From assembly GCF_900114705.1 (NCBI RefSeq), contig NZ_FOTW01000021.1:1-64000 (forward strand): 64,000 bases of DNA, in the 5' to 3' direction. Every line of letters starts with the position of its first letter. Position 1 is the stretch's first letter. The DNA is from Rugamonas rubra (GTDB lineage: Bacteria > Pseudomonadota > Gammaproteobacteria > Burkholderiales > Burkholderiaceae_D). This document shows, one piece after another, positions 56,886 through 64,000 of the stretch. The position numbers and the translations under genes were made by a program. The notes under the pieces were generated by a model. That model was not told the origin of the DNA. It made no database searches and saw nothing but the letters and a program-made list of their open reading frames with translations.

Positions 56886-58964
56886 TTGTTGACCGTTCTC
56901 ATGGCCAGCCACAACGGCGCCGCGACCCTGCCCGCCGTGCTGGACGCGTATTGCCGGCTCAGCGCGCCGGCCGGCGGCTGGCGTCTGTTGCTGGTCGACA
57001 ACGACAGCGACGACGCCACCGCCGCGCTGGCGGCCGGCTACGCCGGGCGGCTGCCGCTGCAGGTGCTGCGCGAGGCCAGGCGCGGCAAGAACGCGGCGCT
57101 CAACACCGGCCTGGCGGCGGCGCTGGCCGCGCCCGGCGACGGCGCCGAGCTGCTGGTGTTCAGCGACGACGACGCCGCGCCGCGGCCGGACTGGTTGCTG
57201 CGGCTGAGCGAGGCGGCCGCCGCCCAAGCCGGTTTCGCCGTGTTCGGCGGCGCCATCGTCGCCGACTGGGGCGCGGCGCCGCCCGACTGGGTGTTGCGCC
57301 GGGTGCCGCTCGGGCTGACCTACGGCCTGACCGCGCCGGGCCGGGCCGCCGGGCCGGTGTGCCCGGGCCTGGTGTGGGGCGCCAACATGGCGGTGCGCCG
57401 CGCCGTGTTCGAGGCCGGCCACCGCTTCGACGAGACGGTCGGGCCGAACGGCGCCTCCTACGCCATGGGCAGCGAGACGGAGCTGACCCGGCGCCTGCAC
57501 GCGGCCGGCCAACGCAGCTGGTTCGTGCCGGCGGCGGTGGTGGCCCACCACATCCGCCCGGCCCAGCTGGGCGCGGCCGACATCCTGCGGCGCGCCTGGC
57601 GCTTCGGCCGCGGCAAGTTCCGCCAGGACGCGCCCGGCGTCTTCCCGGAACTGCTGGGCCTGCCGCGCTGGATGTACAAGCGCGCGCTGCTCGAGGCGCT
57701 CGGCTGGCTGGGCGCGCGCGGCGACGCCGGGCGCCGCTTCGGCCACCGCTGGGAGCTGGCCTATCTGGGCGGCTACGCGCGCGAGGCCTGGCTCGGCCCG
57801 CCGCGGGGCGGCAAGAAGGTGCTGCTCACCAGCTATTCCGGCGGGCTGGGCGGCATGGAGCTGCGCATGGCGCAGGAGTGCCGCTTCCTGGCGGCGGCCG
57901 GCTACCGCAGCGCGCTGGCGCTGCCGCGCTTCGCCGGCTTCGAGGCCTGGGCCGGCGGGCTGCGCCGCGAGGGCCTCGAGGTGTCGGCGTTCGCGCCGCC
58001 GTGCTTCTTCGAGCAATGGCGCTGGCGCCGGCTGAACCTGTGGCGGGCGCGCTGCTGGAGCTGGCTGGCGCTGCGCCGGCGCCGCGCCGACCTGGTCCAC
58101 GTCGCCTTCTGCTGGACCCACTACGGCGCCTCGGCGCTGTGGCTGGCGCGGCGCTGCGGCCTGGCGGCGGTGGTCAGCGTGCACAACGCCTTTCCGCCGG
58201 TCCAGGTCGGCGACTGGCACCGGCCGCTGCTGCGCCAGGCCTTCGCCGGCGTGCGCGGGGTCTACGCCGTGTCGGACTCGGCCATGCAGCACTTCCTCGC
58301 CCTGTACCGCGACTATCTGCCGGCCACGGCGCGGCTGGCGGTGATCCCCAACTGCGTCGACACGGCGCGCTTCCGGCCCTCGGCGGCGCGGCGGGCCGAG
58401 GCGCGGCTGCGCCTCGGCCTGCCGTCCGGCGCGCTGCTGCTGGGCAGCGCCGCCCGGCTGGCCCGGCAGAAGCGGCCGCAACTGCTGCTGGCGCTGCTGG
58501 CGGCCCTGCTGCCGCGCTTTCCCCACCTCTATCTGGTGCTGATCGGCGACGGCCCGCTCGAGGCCGAGCTGCGCGCCCGGGCCGAGCGCGACGGCCTGGC
58601 CGGGCGCGTGCTGTTCGCCGGCTTCCAGCGCGACGTCGAGCAATGGCTGCCGGCGCTGGACCTGCACCTGCTGCTCAGCAGCACCGAGGGCTTCGGCATC
58701 GCCACCATCGAGGCGATGGCCTGCGGCGTGCCGGTGGTGGGCAGCGAGGTGCCGGGCACGGCCGACGTGCTGCGCGGCAGCGCCGGCGGCCTGCTGGTGC
58801 CGGCCGACGACCCGGCGGCGACGGCGGCGGCGGTCGCCGCGCTGCTGGCCGACGCGCCGCGGCGCGCCCGCATGGGGCGGCTGGCGCGCGCCGAGGTGCA
58901 GGCCAAGTACGCCCAGGCGCTGGTGGGCGAGCGCATCGCCGCCTTCTACCGCGGCCTGCTGTGA
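56886..58964 (+). CDS. two-domain glycosyltransferase (GT2-like plus GT4-like fusion)
   Basis: A 692-residue fusion. Residues 1-300 are a GT-A/GT2 domain: LTVLMASHNGAATLPAVLDA, LLLVDNDSDDATAALAAGY, RRGKNAALNTGL and the metal motif FSDDDAAPRPDWL. From about residue 308 a GT-B/GT4 domain begins (KKVLLTSYSGGLGGMELRMA), with VIPNCVDTARFRPSAARRAE, GSAARLARQKRPQLLL and STEGFGIATIEAMACGVPVV (E-x7-E). It could add two successive sugars. TTG 56886 has GAGGAG 8 bases upstream. It opens a rightward run of EPS genes. Confidence 0.92.
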   Translation: MLTVLMASHNGAATLPAVLDAYCRLSAPAGGWRLLLVDNDSDDATAALAAGYAGRLPLQVLREARRGKNAALNTGLAAALAAPGDGAELLVFSDDDAAPRPDWLLRLSEAAAAQAGFAVFGGAIVADWGAAPPDWVLRRVPLGLTYGLTAPGRAAGPVCPGLVWGANMAVRRAVFEAGHRFDETVGPNGASYAMGSETELTRRLHAAGQRSWFVPAAVVAHHIRPAQLGAADILRRAWRFGRGKFRQDAPGVFPELLGLPRWMYKRALLEALGWLGARGDAGRRFGHRWELAYLGGYAREAWLGPPRGGKKVLLTSYSGGLGGMELRMAQECRFLAAAGYRSALALPRFAGFEAWAGGLRREGLEVSAFAPPCFFEQWRWRRLNLWRARCWSWLALRRRRADLVHVAFCWTHYGASALWLARRCGLAAVVSVHNAFPPVQVGDWHRPLLRQAFAGVRGVYAVSDSAMQHFLALYRDYLPATARLAVIPNCVDTARFRPSAARRAEARLRLGLPSGALLLGSAARLARQKRPQLLLALLAALLPRFPHLYLVLIGDGPLEAELRARAERDGLAGRVLFAGFQRDVEQWLPALDLHLLLSSTEGFGIATIEAMACGVPVVGSEVPGTADVLRGSAGGLLVPADDPAATAAAVAALLADAPRRARMGRLARAEVQAKYAQALVGERIAAFYRGLL

Positions 58965-58973
58965 GGCGGCCCG

Positions 58974-60416
58974 GTGAGCGCGCTGCGGCGGTCGCTGCTG
59001 TTCTCCTTCGCCGAGAAGTACCTGATGCTGCTGCTGGCCACGCTCGGCTCGATGGTGCTGGCCAGGGCGCTCACGCCGGCCGAGATCGGCGTCTACTCGG
59101 TGGCGGCGGTGCTGGTCGGTATGGCCCAGGTGGTGCGCGACTTCGGCGTCGGCCAGTACCTGATCCAGGAGAAGGAGTTGACGCCGGACAAGCTGCGCGC
59201 CGCCCTCGGCGCCAGCCTGCTGGTGGCCTGGCCGCTGGCGGCGCTGTTGGTGCTGCTGGCGCCGGCGCTGGCCGGCTTCTACCACCAGCCCGCCCTGCGC
59301 GCGGTGCTGCAACTGCTGGCGCTCAACGTCGCGCTGGTGCCGTGCAGCGCCGTCGCGCTGCCGCTGCTGCGGCGGCAGATGCGCTTCGCCGCGATCTTTT
59401 CGATCAACCTGACGCACAGCCTGGCGCAGCTGGGCTGCTCGGTGGCGCTGGCGCTGCTCGGCTTCGGCGCCCTGAGCCTGGCCTGCGGCGCGCTGGCCGG
59501 CACGCTGGCGGCGACCTGCGCCAGCCTGTGCTGCCGTCCGGCCGGCGCGCCGCTGTGGCCGGGCCGGCGCGGCATCGCGGCCGTGCTGCGCTTCGGCGCC
59601 TATTCGACCGCCGGCGGCCTGGTCGACGAGGCCGGCGTGGCGGCGCCGGAACTGATCATCGGCCGCGTGATCGGCGTGGCCGAGGTGGGCATCTTCGGCA
59701 AGGCCAACGGCCTGCTGGGACTGTTCAACCAGGCCGTCACCAGCGCCGTCTCGCCGGTGGTGTTCCCGCTGTACGCGGCGCGCGCGCGCGGCGGCCTCGA
59801 CGCCAAGCAGGCCTATTTGACCACCGTCGCCTACATCACCGCGCTGGCCTGGCCGTTCTTCGGCTTCGTCGGCGTGATGGCCGAGGCTTTGTTGGACCTG
59901 TTGTACGGGCCGCAATGGCGGGCGGCCGCGCCCTTGATACGGGTCATGTGTTTTTCGTCGGCCTTCTATAGCATGTTCAGCATGGCCCGCTATCTGTTGG
60001 TGGCGCTGGGCCAGGTCAAGGCGCAGGCCGGGCTGGACGCGACGGCGGTGCCCTTGCGGGTGGCGGCGCTGCTGCTGGCGGCGCCCTTCGGCCTGTACTG
60101 GGTGGCCTGGGCGGTGGTGCTGGGCGCCCTGTACCGCGGCTGGTTGACCTACCGCTGCCTGGCCCGCCTGGCCGGACTGCGCTGCGGCGAGCTGCTGCTG
60201 GCGGTGGCGCGCAGCGCGCCGCTCGCCGCGCTCAGCTGCGCCGGCGCGGCGCTGGCGCGGCACTGGCCGGCGCTGCCGGACGGGCCGGCGCGGCTGGCGC
60301 TGGCCGGCGCGGCGGCCTTGCTGCTGTGGTTGTTGGGCATCGGCCTGCTGCGCCATCCGCTGGCGGCCGAGTTCGCGCTGGCCCGGCGCCGCGCCTGGGC
60401 GCTGCTGGTCAAGTGA
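58974..60416 (+). CDS. oligosaccharide flippase (Wzx/MOP superfamily)
   Basis: A 480-residue membrane protein with about 14 helices. The N-terminal motif EKYLMLLLATLGSMVLARAL is followed by TPAEIGVYSVAAVLVGMAQV, RDFGVGQYLIQEKEL and VAEVGIFGKANGLLGLFNQA, as in PST/Wzx exporters. It should move lipid-linked repeat units across the inner membrane. GTG 58974 is 10 bases after the previous stop. It lies between the fusion transferase and another glycosyltransferase. Confidence 0.92.
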   Translation: MSALRRSLLFSFAEKYLMLLLATLGSMVLARALTPAEIGVYSVAAVLVGMAQVVRDFGVGQYLIQEKELTPDKLRAALGASLLVAWPLAALLVLLAPALAGFYHQPALRAVLQLLALNVALVPCSAVALPLLRRQMRFAAIFSINLTHSLAQLGCSVALALLGFGALSLACGALAGTLAATCASLCCRPAGAPLWPGRRGIAAVLRFGAYSTAGGLVDEAGVAAPELIIGRVIGVAEVGIFGKANGLLGLFNQAVTSAVSPVVFPLYAARARGGLDAKQAYLTTVAYITALAWPFFGFVGVMAEALLDLLYGPQWRAAAPLIRVMCFSSAFYSMFSMARYLLVALGQVKAQAGLDATAVPLRVAALLLAAPFGLYWVAWAVVLGALYRGWLTYRCLARLAGLRCGELLLAVARSAPLAALSCAGAALARHWPALPDGPARLALAGAAALLLWLLGIGLLRHPLAAEFALARRRAWALLVK

Positions 60417-60428
60417 GGGAGGGCGGTG

Positions 60429-61502
60429 ATGCGTATCGGCATATTGTCGTATCCGATGCTGTTCCAGCGCGAGGGCGGCCTGCAGATCCAGGTGCGCGAA
60501 ACCATCGCCGCGCTCAACCGGCTGCGCGACGAGGCGCTGCCGCGCATGCGCGTCGAGCTGGTCGACCCCAACCGCGACCGGCTGGCCAGCTACGACCTGA
60601 TCCATGTCTTCTCGGCCATCAACGGCAACCACCGCATCGTCGAGTCGGCCTGCGACGCCGGCGTGCCGGTGGTGCTGTCGCCCCTGCTGTCGCCGGTCTG
60701 GAACCGCGCCGCCGGCTGGCGCGCCCGCCTGGCCGACCGCCTGGCCGGCCGCCTGACCGACTGGAACGTGCAGACCAGCTACGCCCAGTCGAAGCGGGCG
60801 CTGCAGCTGGCGCGGCTGGTGATCGCCCTCGGCCGGCCCGAGCGCGACGCCATCCGCGCCGGCTTCCTGATCGACGAGGCGAAGATCCGCGTGCTGCCCA
60901 ACGGCATCAGCCCGCATTTCTTCCACGCCGACGGCGCGCTGTTCCGCCACCGCAGCGGCTTGGCGGGCCCCTTCGTGCTGATGGTCGGCGCCATCTCGCC
61001 CTACAAGAACCAGCTCGGCCTGGTGCGCGCGCTGGCCGGCGCCGGCCTGCCGGTGGTGCTGATCGGCAGCGCCCAGCGCGCCGACCAGGGTTATCTGCAG
61101 TCGCTGCTGCACACGCCGGGGGTGCGCTGGCTGGGCCAGGTCGAGCACGACGATCCGCTGCTGGCCAGCGCCTACGCGGCCGCCTCGGTGCTGGCGCTGC
61201 CCAGCCAGGGCGAGGTGCTGCCGTTGACGGTGCTCGAGGCGCTGGCCAGCGGCACGCCGGTGGTGATGACCGACCAGAGCGCGCTGGAACTGCCCGGGGC
61301 CGGCTTCGCGCTGCGCCAGATCGGCTGGAACGACGGCGCCGGCCAGCGCCGCGCCGTCTGCGCGCTGGCCGACGCGCCGCCGGAGCGGGCCGCCGTGCGC
61401 GCCCTGGTGGCCGAATACAGCTGGCCGCGGGTGGCGGCGGCGATCGCGCGCTGCTATGTCGAGCTGCTGGCGCTGCCGGAGGGCGTCGATTGTGCTGTTT
61501 AA
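60429..61502 (+). CDS. glycosyltransferase family 4/1
   Basis: A 357-residue GT-B enzyme. It has MRIGILSYPMLFQREGGLQI, DLIHVFSAINGNHRIVE, RVLPNGISPHFFHADGALFR, FVLMVGAISPYKNQLGLVRA and a degenerate E-x7-E region, PSQGEVLPLTVLEALASGTP. The donor and acceptor are unknown. ATG 60429 has GGGAGGG about 6 bases before; the GTG at 60426 is an alternative. The 3' end overlaps the MBOAT gene by 11 bases. Confidence 0.9.
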   Translation: MRIGILSYPMLFQREGGLQIQVRETIAALNRLRDEALPRMRVELVDPNRDRLASYDLIHVFSAINGNHRIVESACDAGVPVVLSPLLSPVWNRAAGWRARLADRLAGRLTDWNVQTSYAQSKRALQLARLVIALGRPERDAIRAGFLIDEAKIRVLPNGISPHFFHADGALFRHRSGLAGPFVLMVGAISPYKNQLGLVRALAGAGLPVVLIGSAQRADQGYLQSLLHTPGVRWLGQVEHDDPLLASAYAAASVLALPSQGEVLPLTVLEALASGTPVVMTDQSALELPGAGFALRQIGWNDGAGQRRAVCALADAPPERAAVRALVAEYSWPRVAAAIARCYVELLALPEGVDCAV

Positions 61503-62997
61503 CTCCTTCAGCTTCCTGCTGTTCTACCTGCCGGCGGTGCTGGCCGGCTATTTCCTGCTGGGGCGGTTGGGCGCGCGCTGGTCGGCCGCCTGGCTGGCGC
61601 TGGCCTCGCTGTTGTTCTACGGGTGTTGGGACTGGCGCTACCTGCCTTTGCTGCTGGCCTCGATCGGCGTCAACTTCGGCGCCGCGCGCGCCATCGCCGG
61701 CGCGGCGGGCGCCGGCCGCAAGCGCCGCCTGGCCGCCGCCGTCGCCGCCAACCTGCTGTTGCTGGCCTACTACAAGTACGCCAACTTCTTCGTCGACACG
61801 GCGCGCGCCCTGGGCGCCGACTGGCCGGCCTGGAGCATCGTGCTGCCGATCGGCATCTCCTTCTTCACCTTCACGCAGATCGCCTTCCTGGTCGACTGCT
61901 ACCACGGCCAGGTGCGCGAGTTCCGCCCGGTCCACTACGTCCTGTTCGTCAGCTATTTCCCCCACCTGATCGCCGGACCGGTGCTGCACCACAAGGAGAT
62001 GATGCCGCAGTTCGCCGACCCGCGGGCGGCGCGGCCGCAGGCCGGCAACTTCGCCGTCGGCCTGTCGATCTTCGTGCTCGGCCTGGCCAAGAAGATCCTG
62101 ATCGCCGACAACCTGTCGCCGCTGGTCGGACCGGTGTTCGCCGCCGGCGCCGAGCCGCCGTTGCTGGAGGCCTGGATAGGCGCGCTGGCCTACACCTTCC
62201 AGCTGTACTTCGACTTCTCCGGCTACTCCGACATGGCGATCGGCCTGTCGCGCCTGTTCGGCGTCAAGCTGCCGCTGAACTTCAACTCGCCCTACCGGGC
62301 CGCCAACATCGCCGAGTTCTGGCGCCGCTGGCATATGACCCTGTCGCGCTTCCTGCGCGACTACCTGTACATTGCGCTGGGCGGCAACCGGGGCGGCGCG
62401 GCGCGGCGTTGCCGCAACCTGATGCTGACCATGCTGCTGGGCGGCCTGTGGCACGGCGCCGGCTGGACCTTCGTCGTCTGGGGCGGCCTGCACGGCGTCT
62501 ATCTGGTGCTGCACCAGGGTTGGCGCCGGCTGGCCGGCGCGCGGCCGCCGGGCCGGGGCGGCGCCGCCTTGACCTTCCTGGCGGTGCTGTTGGCCTGGGT
62601 GGTGTTCCGCGCGCCCGACCTGCACACGGCCGGCAACATCCTGGCGGCGCTGGCCGGCGCCAACGGCATCGGCCTGCCGCACGGCTTGGCCGGCTGGGCG
62701 CCGGCCTTCGCCCGGCTGGGCCTGCATCCGGCCTTCGACGGCATCCGCTGGATCGATTTCGGCGCGCCCGGCGTGCCGACCTTGGCGCTGGCGGCCGCGC
62801 TGGCCTTTCTGGCCCCCAACACCCAAGAAATATTCTTTCAATATGAGCCCTCGATTGAAAGAATATTTCAACGCCTGCGCTGGCCCGCCTTTGCCTGGCA
62901 TCCCGCCACGGCCTGGAGCCTGGGCATGGCGGCGCTGTTCGTCTGCTGCCTGGTCAGCATGAACAAGGTCACCGAGTTCCTCTACTTCCAATTCTAG
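61492..62997 (+). CDS. MBOAT-family O-acyltransferase (AlgI/DltB-like)
   Basis: A 501-residue integral membrane enzyme that passes acyl groups across the membrane to a polysaccharide. GTG 61492 (VLFNSFSFLLFYLPAVLAGY) has GGAGGG upstream. Landmarks are YYKYANFF, LPIGISFFTFTQIAFLVDCY, FPHLIAGPVLHHKEMMPQF, FDFSGYSDMAIGLSRLFG, NFNSPYRAANIAEFWRRWHM, LSRFLRDYLYIALGGNRGG and the catalytic-histidine segment GGLWHGAGWTFVVWGGLHG. Its partner is likely the SGNH-like protein that follows 2 bases later. Confidence 0.94.
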   Translation: MLFNSFSFLLFYLPAVLAGYFLLGRLGARWSAAWLALASLLFYGCWDWRYLPLLLASIGVNFGAARAIAGAAGAGRKRRLAAAVAANLLLLAYYKYANFFVDTARALGADWPAWSIVLPIGISFFTFTQIAFLVDCYHGQVREFRPVHYVLFVSYFPHLIAGPVLHHKEMMPQFADPRAARPQAGNFAVGLSIFVLGLAKKILIADNLSPLVGPVFAAGAEPPLLEAWIGALAYTFQLYFDFSGYSDMAIGLSRLFGVKLPLNFNSPYRAANIAEFWRRWHMTLSRFLRDYLYIALGGNRGGAARRCRNLMLTMLLGGLWHGAGWTFVVWGGLHGVYLVLHQGWRRLAGARPPGRGGAALTFLAVLLAWVVFRAPDLHTAGNILAALAGANGIGLPHGLAGWAPAFARLGLHPAFDGIRWIDFGAPGVPTLALAAALAFLAPNTQEIFFQYEPSIERIFQRLRWPAFAWHPATAWSLGMAALFVCCLVSMNKVTEFLYFQF

Positions 62998-62999
62998 CC

Positions 63000-64000
63000 A
63001 TGCATGCTTCCGACAGCCCCCAATGGCGCACCTATGTGGCCACCTTCTGCGCCGCCAGCGCGCTGGTGGCCGGCGCGGTGACCACCCTCAACTACGTGGT
63101 CGACCCGTACTTGACCCACCAGTGGGACACGCCGCAGGTGCAGCGCCTGCGCCCCCCGCGCGAGAAGCTCAGCGCCTGGAGCAAGACCTACGCGATGGCC
63201 AGGTTCCGCCCGGCCGTGGTCTACCTGGGCAACTCGCGCACCGAGCTGGGCCTGCCGACGCGGGTCCCCGTGTTCGCCGGCAGGGACGTGTTCAACAGCG
63301 CGCTGTCGGGCGCCTCGATCGGCGACGCCATCGCGCTGGCCGAGCACGCCAGGCGGGTCAGCCGGCTCGACGTGGTGGTGTGGGGCATCGATGCGCCCTC
63401 GTTCTCGATGGAGGAGGGCAACACCGAGCTGGACCGGGAGTTGATCGCCGGCGGCCCCCACTACCTGTGGCGGCGCGGCCTGCTCAATCTGCGCCGGGCG
63501 CTGGCGCTCGACATGACGCAGGACTCGATCCGCCTGTTGCGCGGCGCCTTCGACGCGGTCTGCCACTCCAGCCTGGTGTTCCACGGCACGCGCGACGACG
63601 GCTGCCTCGACCTGCCCGTCGGCGGCTGGGCTGGCACCGAGGCGGCGATCCTGCCGCGCACGCGCGAATTCATCCGCGCCTCCGGCCCCACCGCCGAGGC
63701 CTTCAGCGCCTTCGAGGCCAGCGTCGACGCGCTGTGCGGCGACGGCGCCAAGGTGCGCCTGTACATCAACCCGACCCACGCGATGATGCTCGACGCGCTG
63801 TACTGGGCCGGCAAGTGGGCGCCGCTGGAGGCCTGGCAGCGCGGCCTGGCGGCGCTGGCCGGGCGCCAGCGCGGGCGCGGCTGCGACGTGCGGGTCTATG
63901 ACTTCTCCGGCTACAACAGCATCACCACCGAGACGCTGCCCCAGGTGAGCCGGCGCAACATGATGCAGCACTACTGGGAAACCTCGCACTACCGCAGCCA
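63000..64000 (+). CDS. SGNH-hydrolase-like (AlgX/AlgJ/DltD-type) protein, cut by window end
   Basis: 333 codons are visible, starting MHASDSPQWRTYVATFCAAS with one N-terminal membrane helix. VVYLGNSRTELGLPTRVPVF has the GxSR-type nucleophile block of the SGNH/DltD group near residue 75. FNSALSGASIGDAIALAEHA and VVVWGIDAPSFS follow, and near the edge HYWETSHYRS holds the expected catalytic histidine region. The protein probably faces the periplasm and finishes O-acylation of the EPS with the upstream MBOAT enzyme. The frame is open to the last base of the window. Confidence 0.82.
   Translation, partial: MHASDSPQWRTYVATFCAASALVAGAVTTLNYVVDPYLTHQWDTPQVQRLRPPREKLSAWSKTYAMARFRPAVVYLGNSRTELGLPTRVPVFAGRDVFNSALSGASIGDAIALAEHARRVSRLDVVVWGIDAPSFSMEEGNTELDRELIAGGPHYLWRRGLLNLRRALALDMTQDSIRLLRGAFDAVCHSSLVFHGTRDDGCLDLPVGGWAGTEAAILPRTREFIRASGPTAEAFSAFEASVDALCGDGAKVRLYINPTHAMMLDALYWAGKWAPLEAWQRGLAALAGRQRGRGCDVRVYDFSGYNSITTETLPQVSRRNMMQHYWETSHYRS

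Noticed and set aside
56739..61148. A 1469-codon leftward open frame across the EPS transferases
   Set aside because: Its product is Gln/Arg/Ala/Gly-rich low-complexity sequence lying opposite three well-supported genes.

Overview
The window is about two-thirds G+C or more and carries gene families typical of betaproteobacteria of the Oxalobacteraceae (Massilia, Duganella, Telluria and relatives). The markers are a PEP-CTERM protein, the PEP-CTERM-associated PrsK/PrsR two-component pair beside an EpsB-type sugar transferase, exosortase-A-associated EPS genes, a CX14CX2C QueE and a YbiT-type ABC-F protein. The taxon is an inference from gene content. No rRNA, tRNA or CRISPR array was seen.

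Layout. 1-303: end of an IS4-family element, running off the left edge and abutting a palindrome. 350-14100: PEP-CTERM protein, chemotaxis receptor, a TonB receptor coupled to a Tat-type class V aminotransferase, an aldehyde dehydrogenase, a lipase-like hydrolase, and a Fur-controlled TonB receptor/PepSY pair. 14158-28070: housekeeping and signalling genes, namely an MBL-fold protein, a GNAT, an uncharacterised protein, a beta-propeller diguanylate cyclase, a Kef-type antiporter, a secreted nuclease, a decayed M16 peptidase pseudogene, a serralysin-like RTX protease, and a histidine kinase with a second diguanylate cyclase. 28308-34086: queE-queD-tadA, two alpha/beta hydrolases, and an LD-carboxypeptidase-like protein coupled to an FAD oxidase. 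34374-43414: unknown protein, monooxygenase/TetR divergent pair, ybiT, nadA-nadC, a periplasmic binding protein, and nadB with an NTF2-GNAT fusion. 43599-64000: an exopolysaccharide locus with priming transferase, prsK, prsR, TPR protein, three glycosyltransferase genes, hydrolase 1, acyl carrier protein, GNAT, asparagine-synthase-like protein, methyltransferase, O-antigen-ligase-like protein, flippase, MBOAT acyltransferase and an SGNH-like protein cut by the right edge.

How it fits together. The EPS locus has the parts needed to prime, extend, acylate, flip and polymerise a polysaccharide. PrsK/PrsR is expected to control PEP-CTERM gene expression through sigma-54, and one PEP-CTERM substrate lies about 42 kb upstream. 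Exosortase (XrtA) itself and the chain-length regulator are not in the window. Two diguanylate cyclases, both with an RxxD inhibitory site, and the chemoreceptor suggest c-di-GMP-linked surface behaviour.

Non-coding highlights. A family of GGGTCAGACCC palindromes lies at gene 3' ends, mostly between convergent genes. Two TTGA-N6-TCAA (FNR-type) boxes sit in the divergent EPS promoter region. A 37-codon proline-rich ORF is stop-start coupled to the asparagine-synthase-like gene. Divergent promoters at the TetR gene share a single palindromic -35 hexamer. Start codons given are the best supported by ribosome-binding site and family; several are uncertain and marked so.
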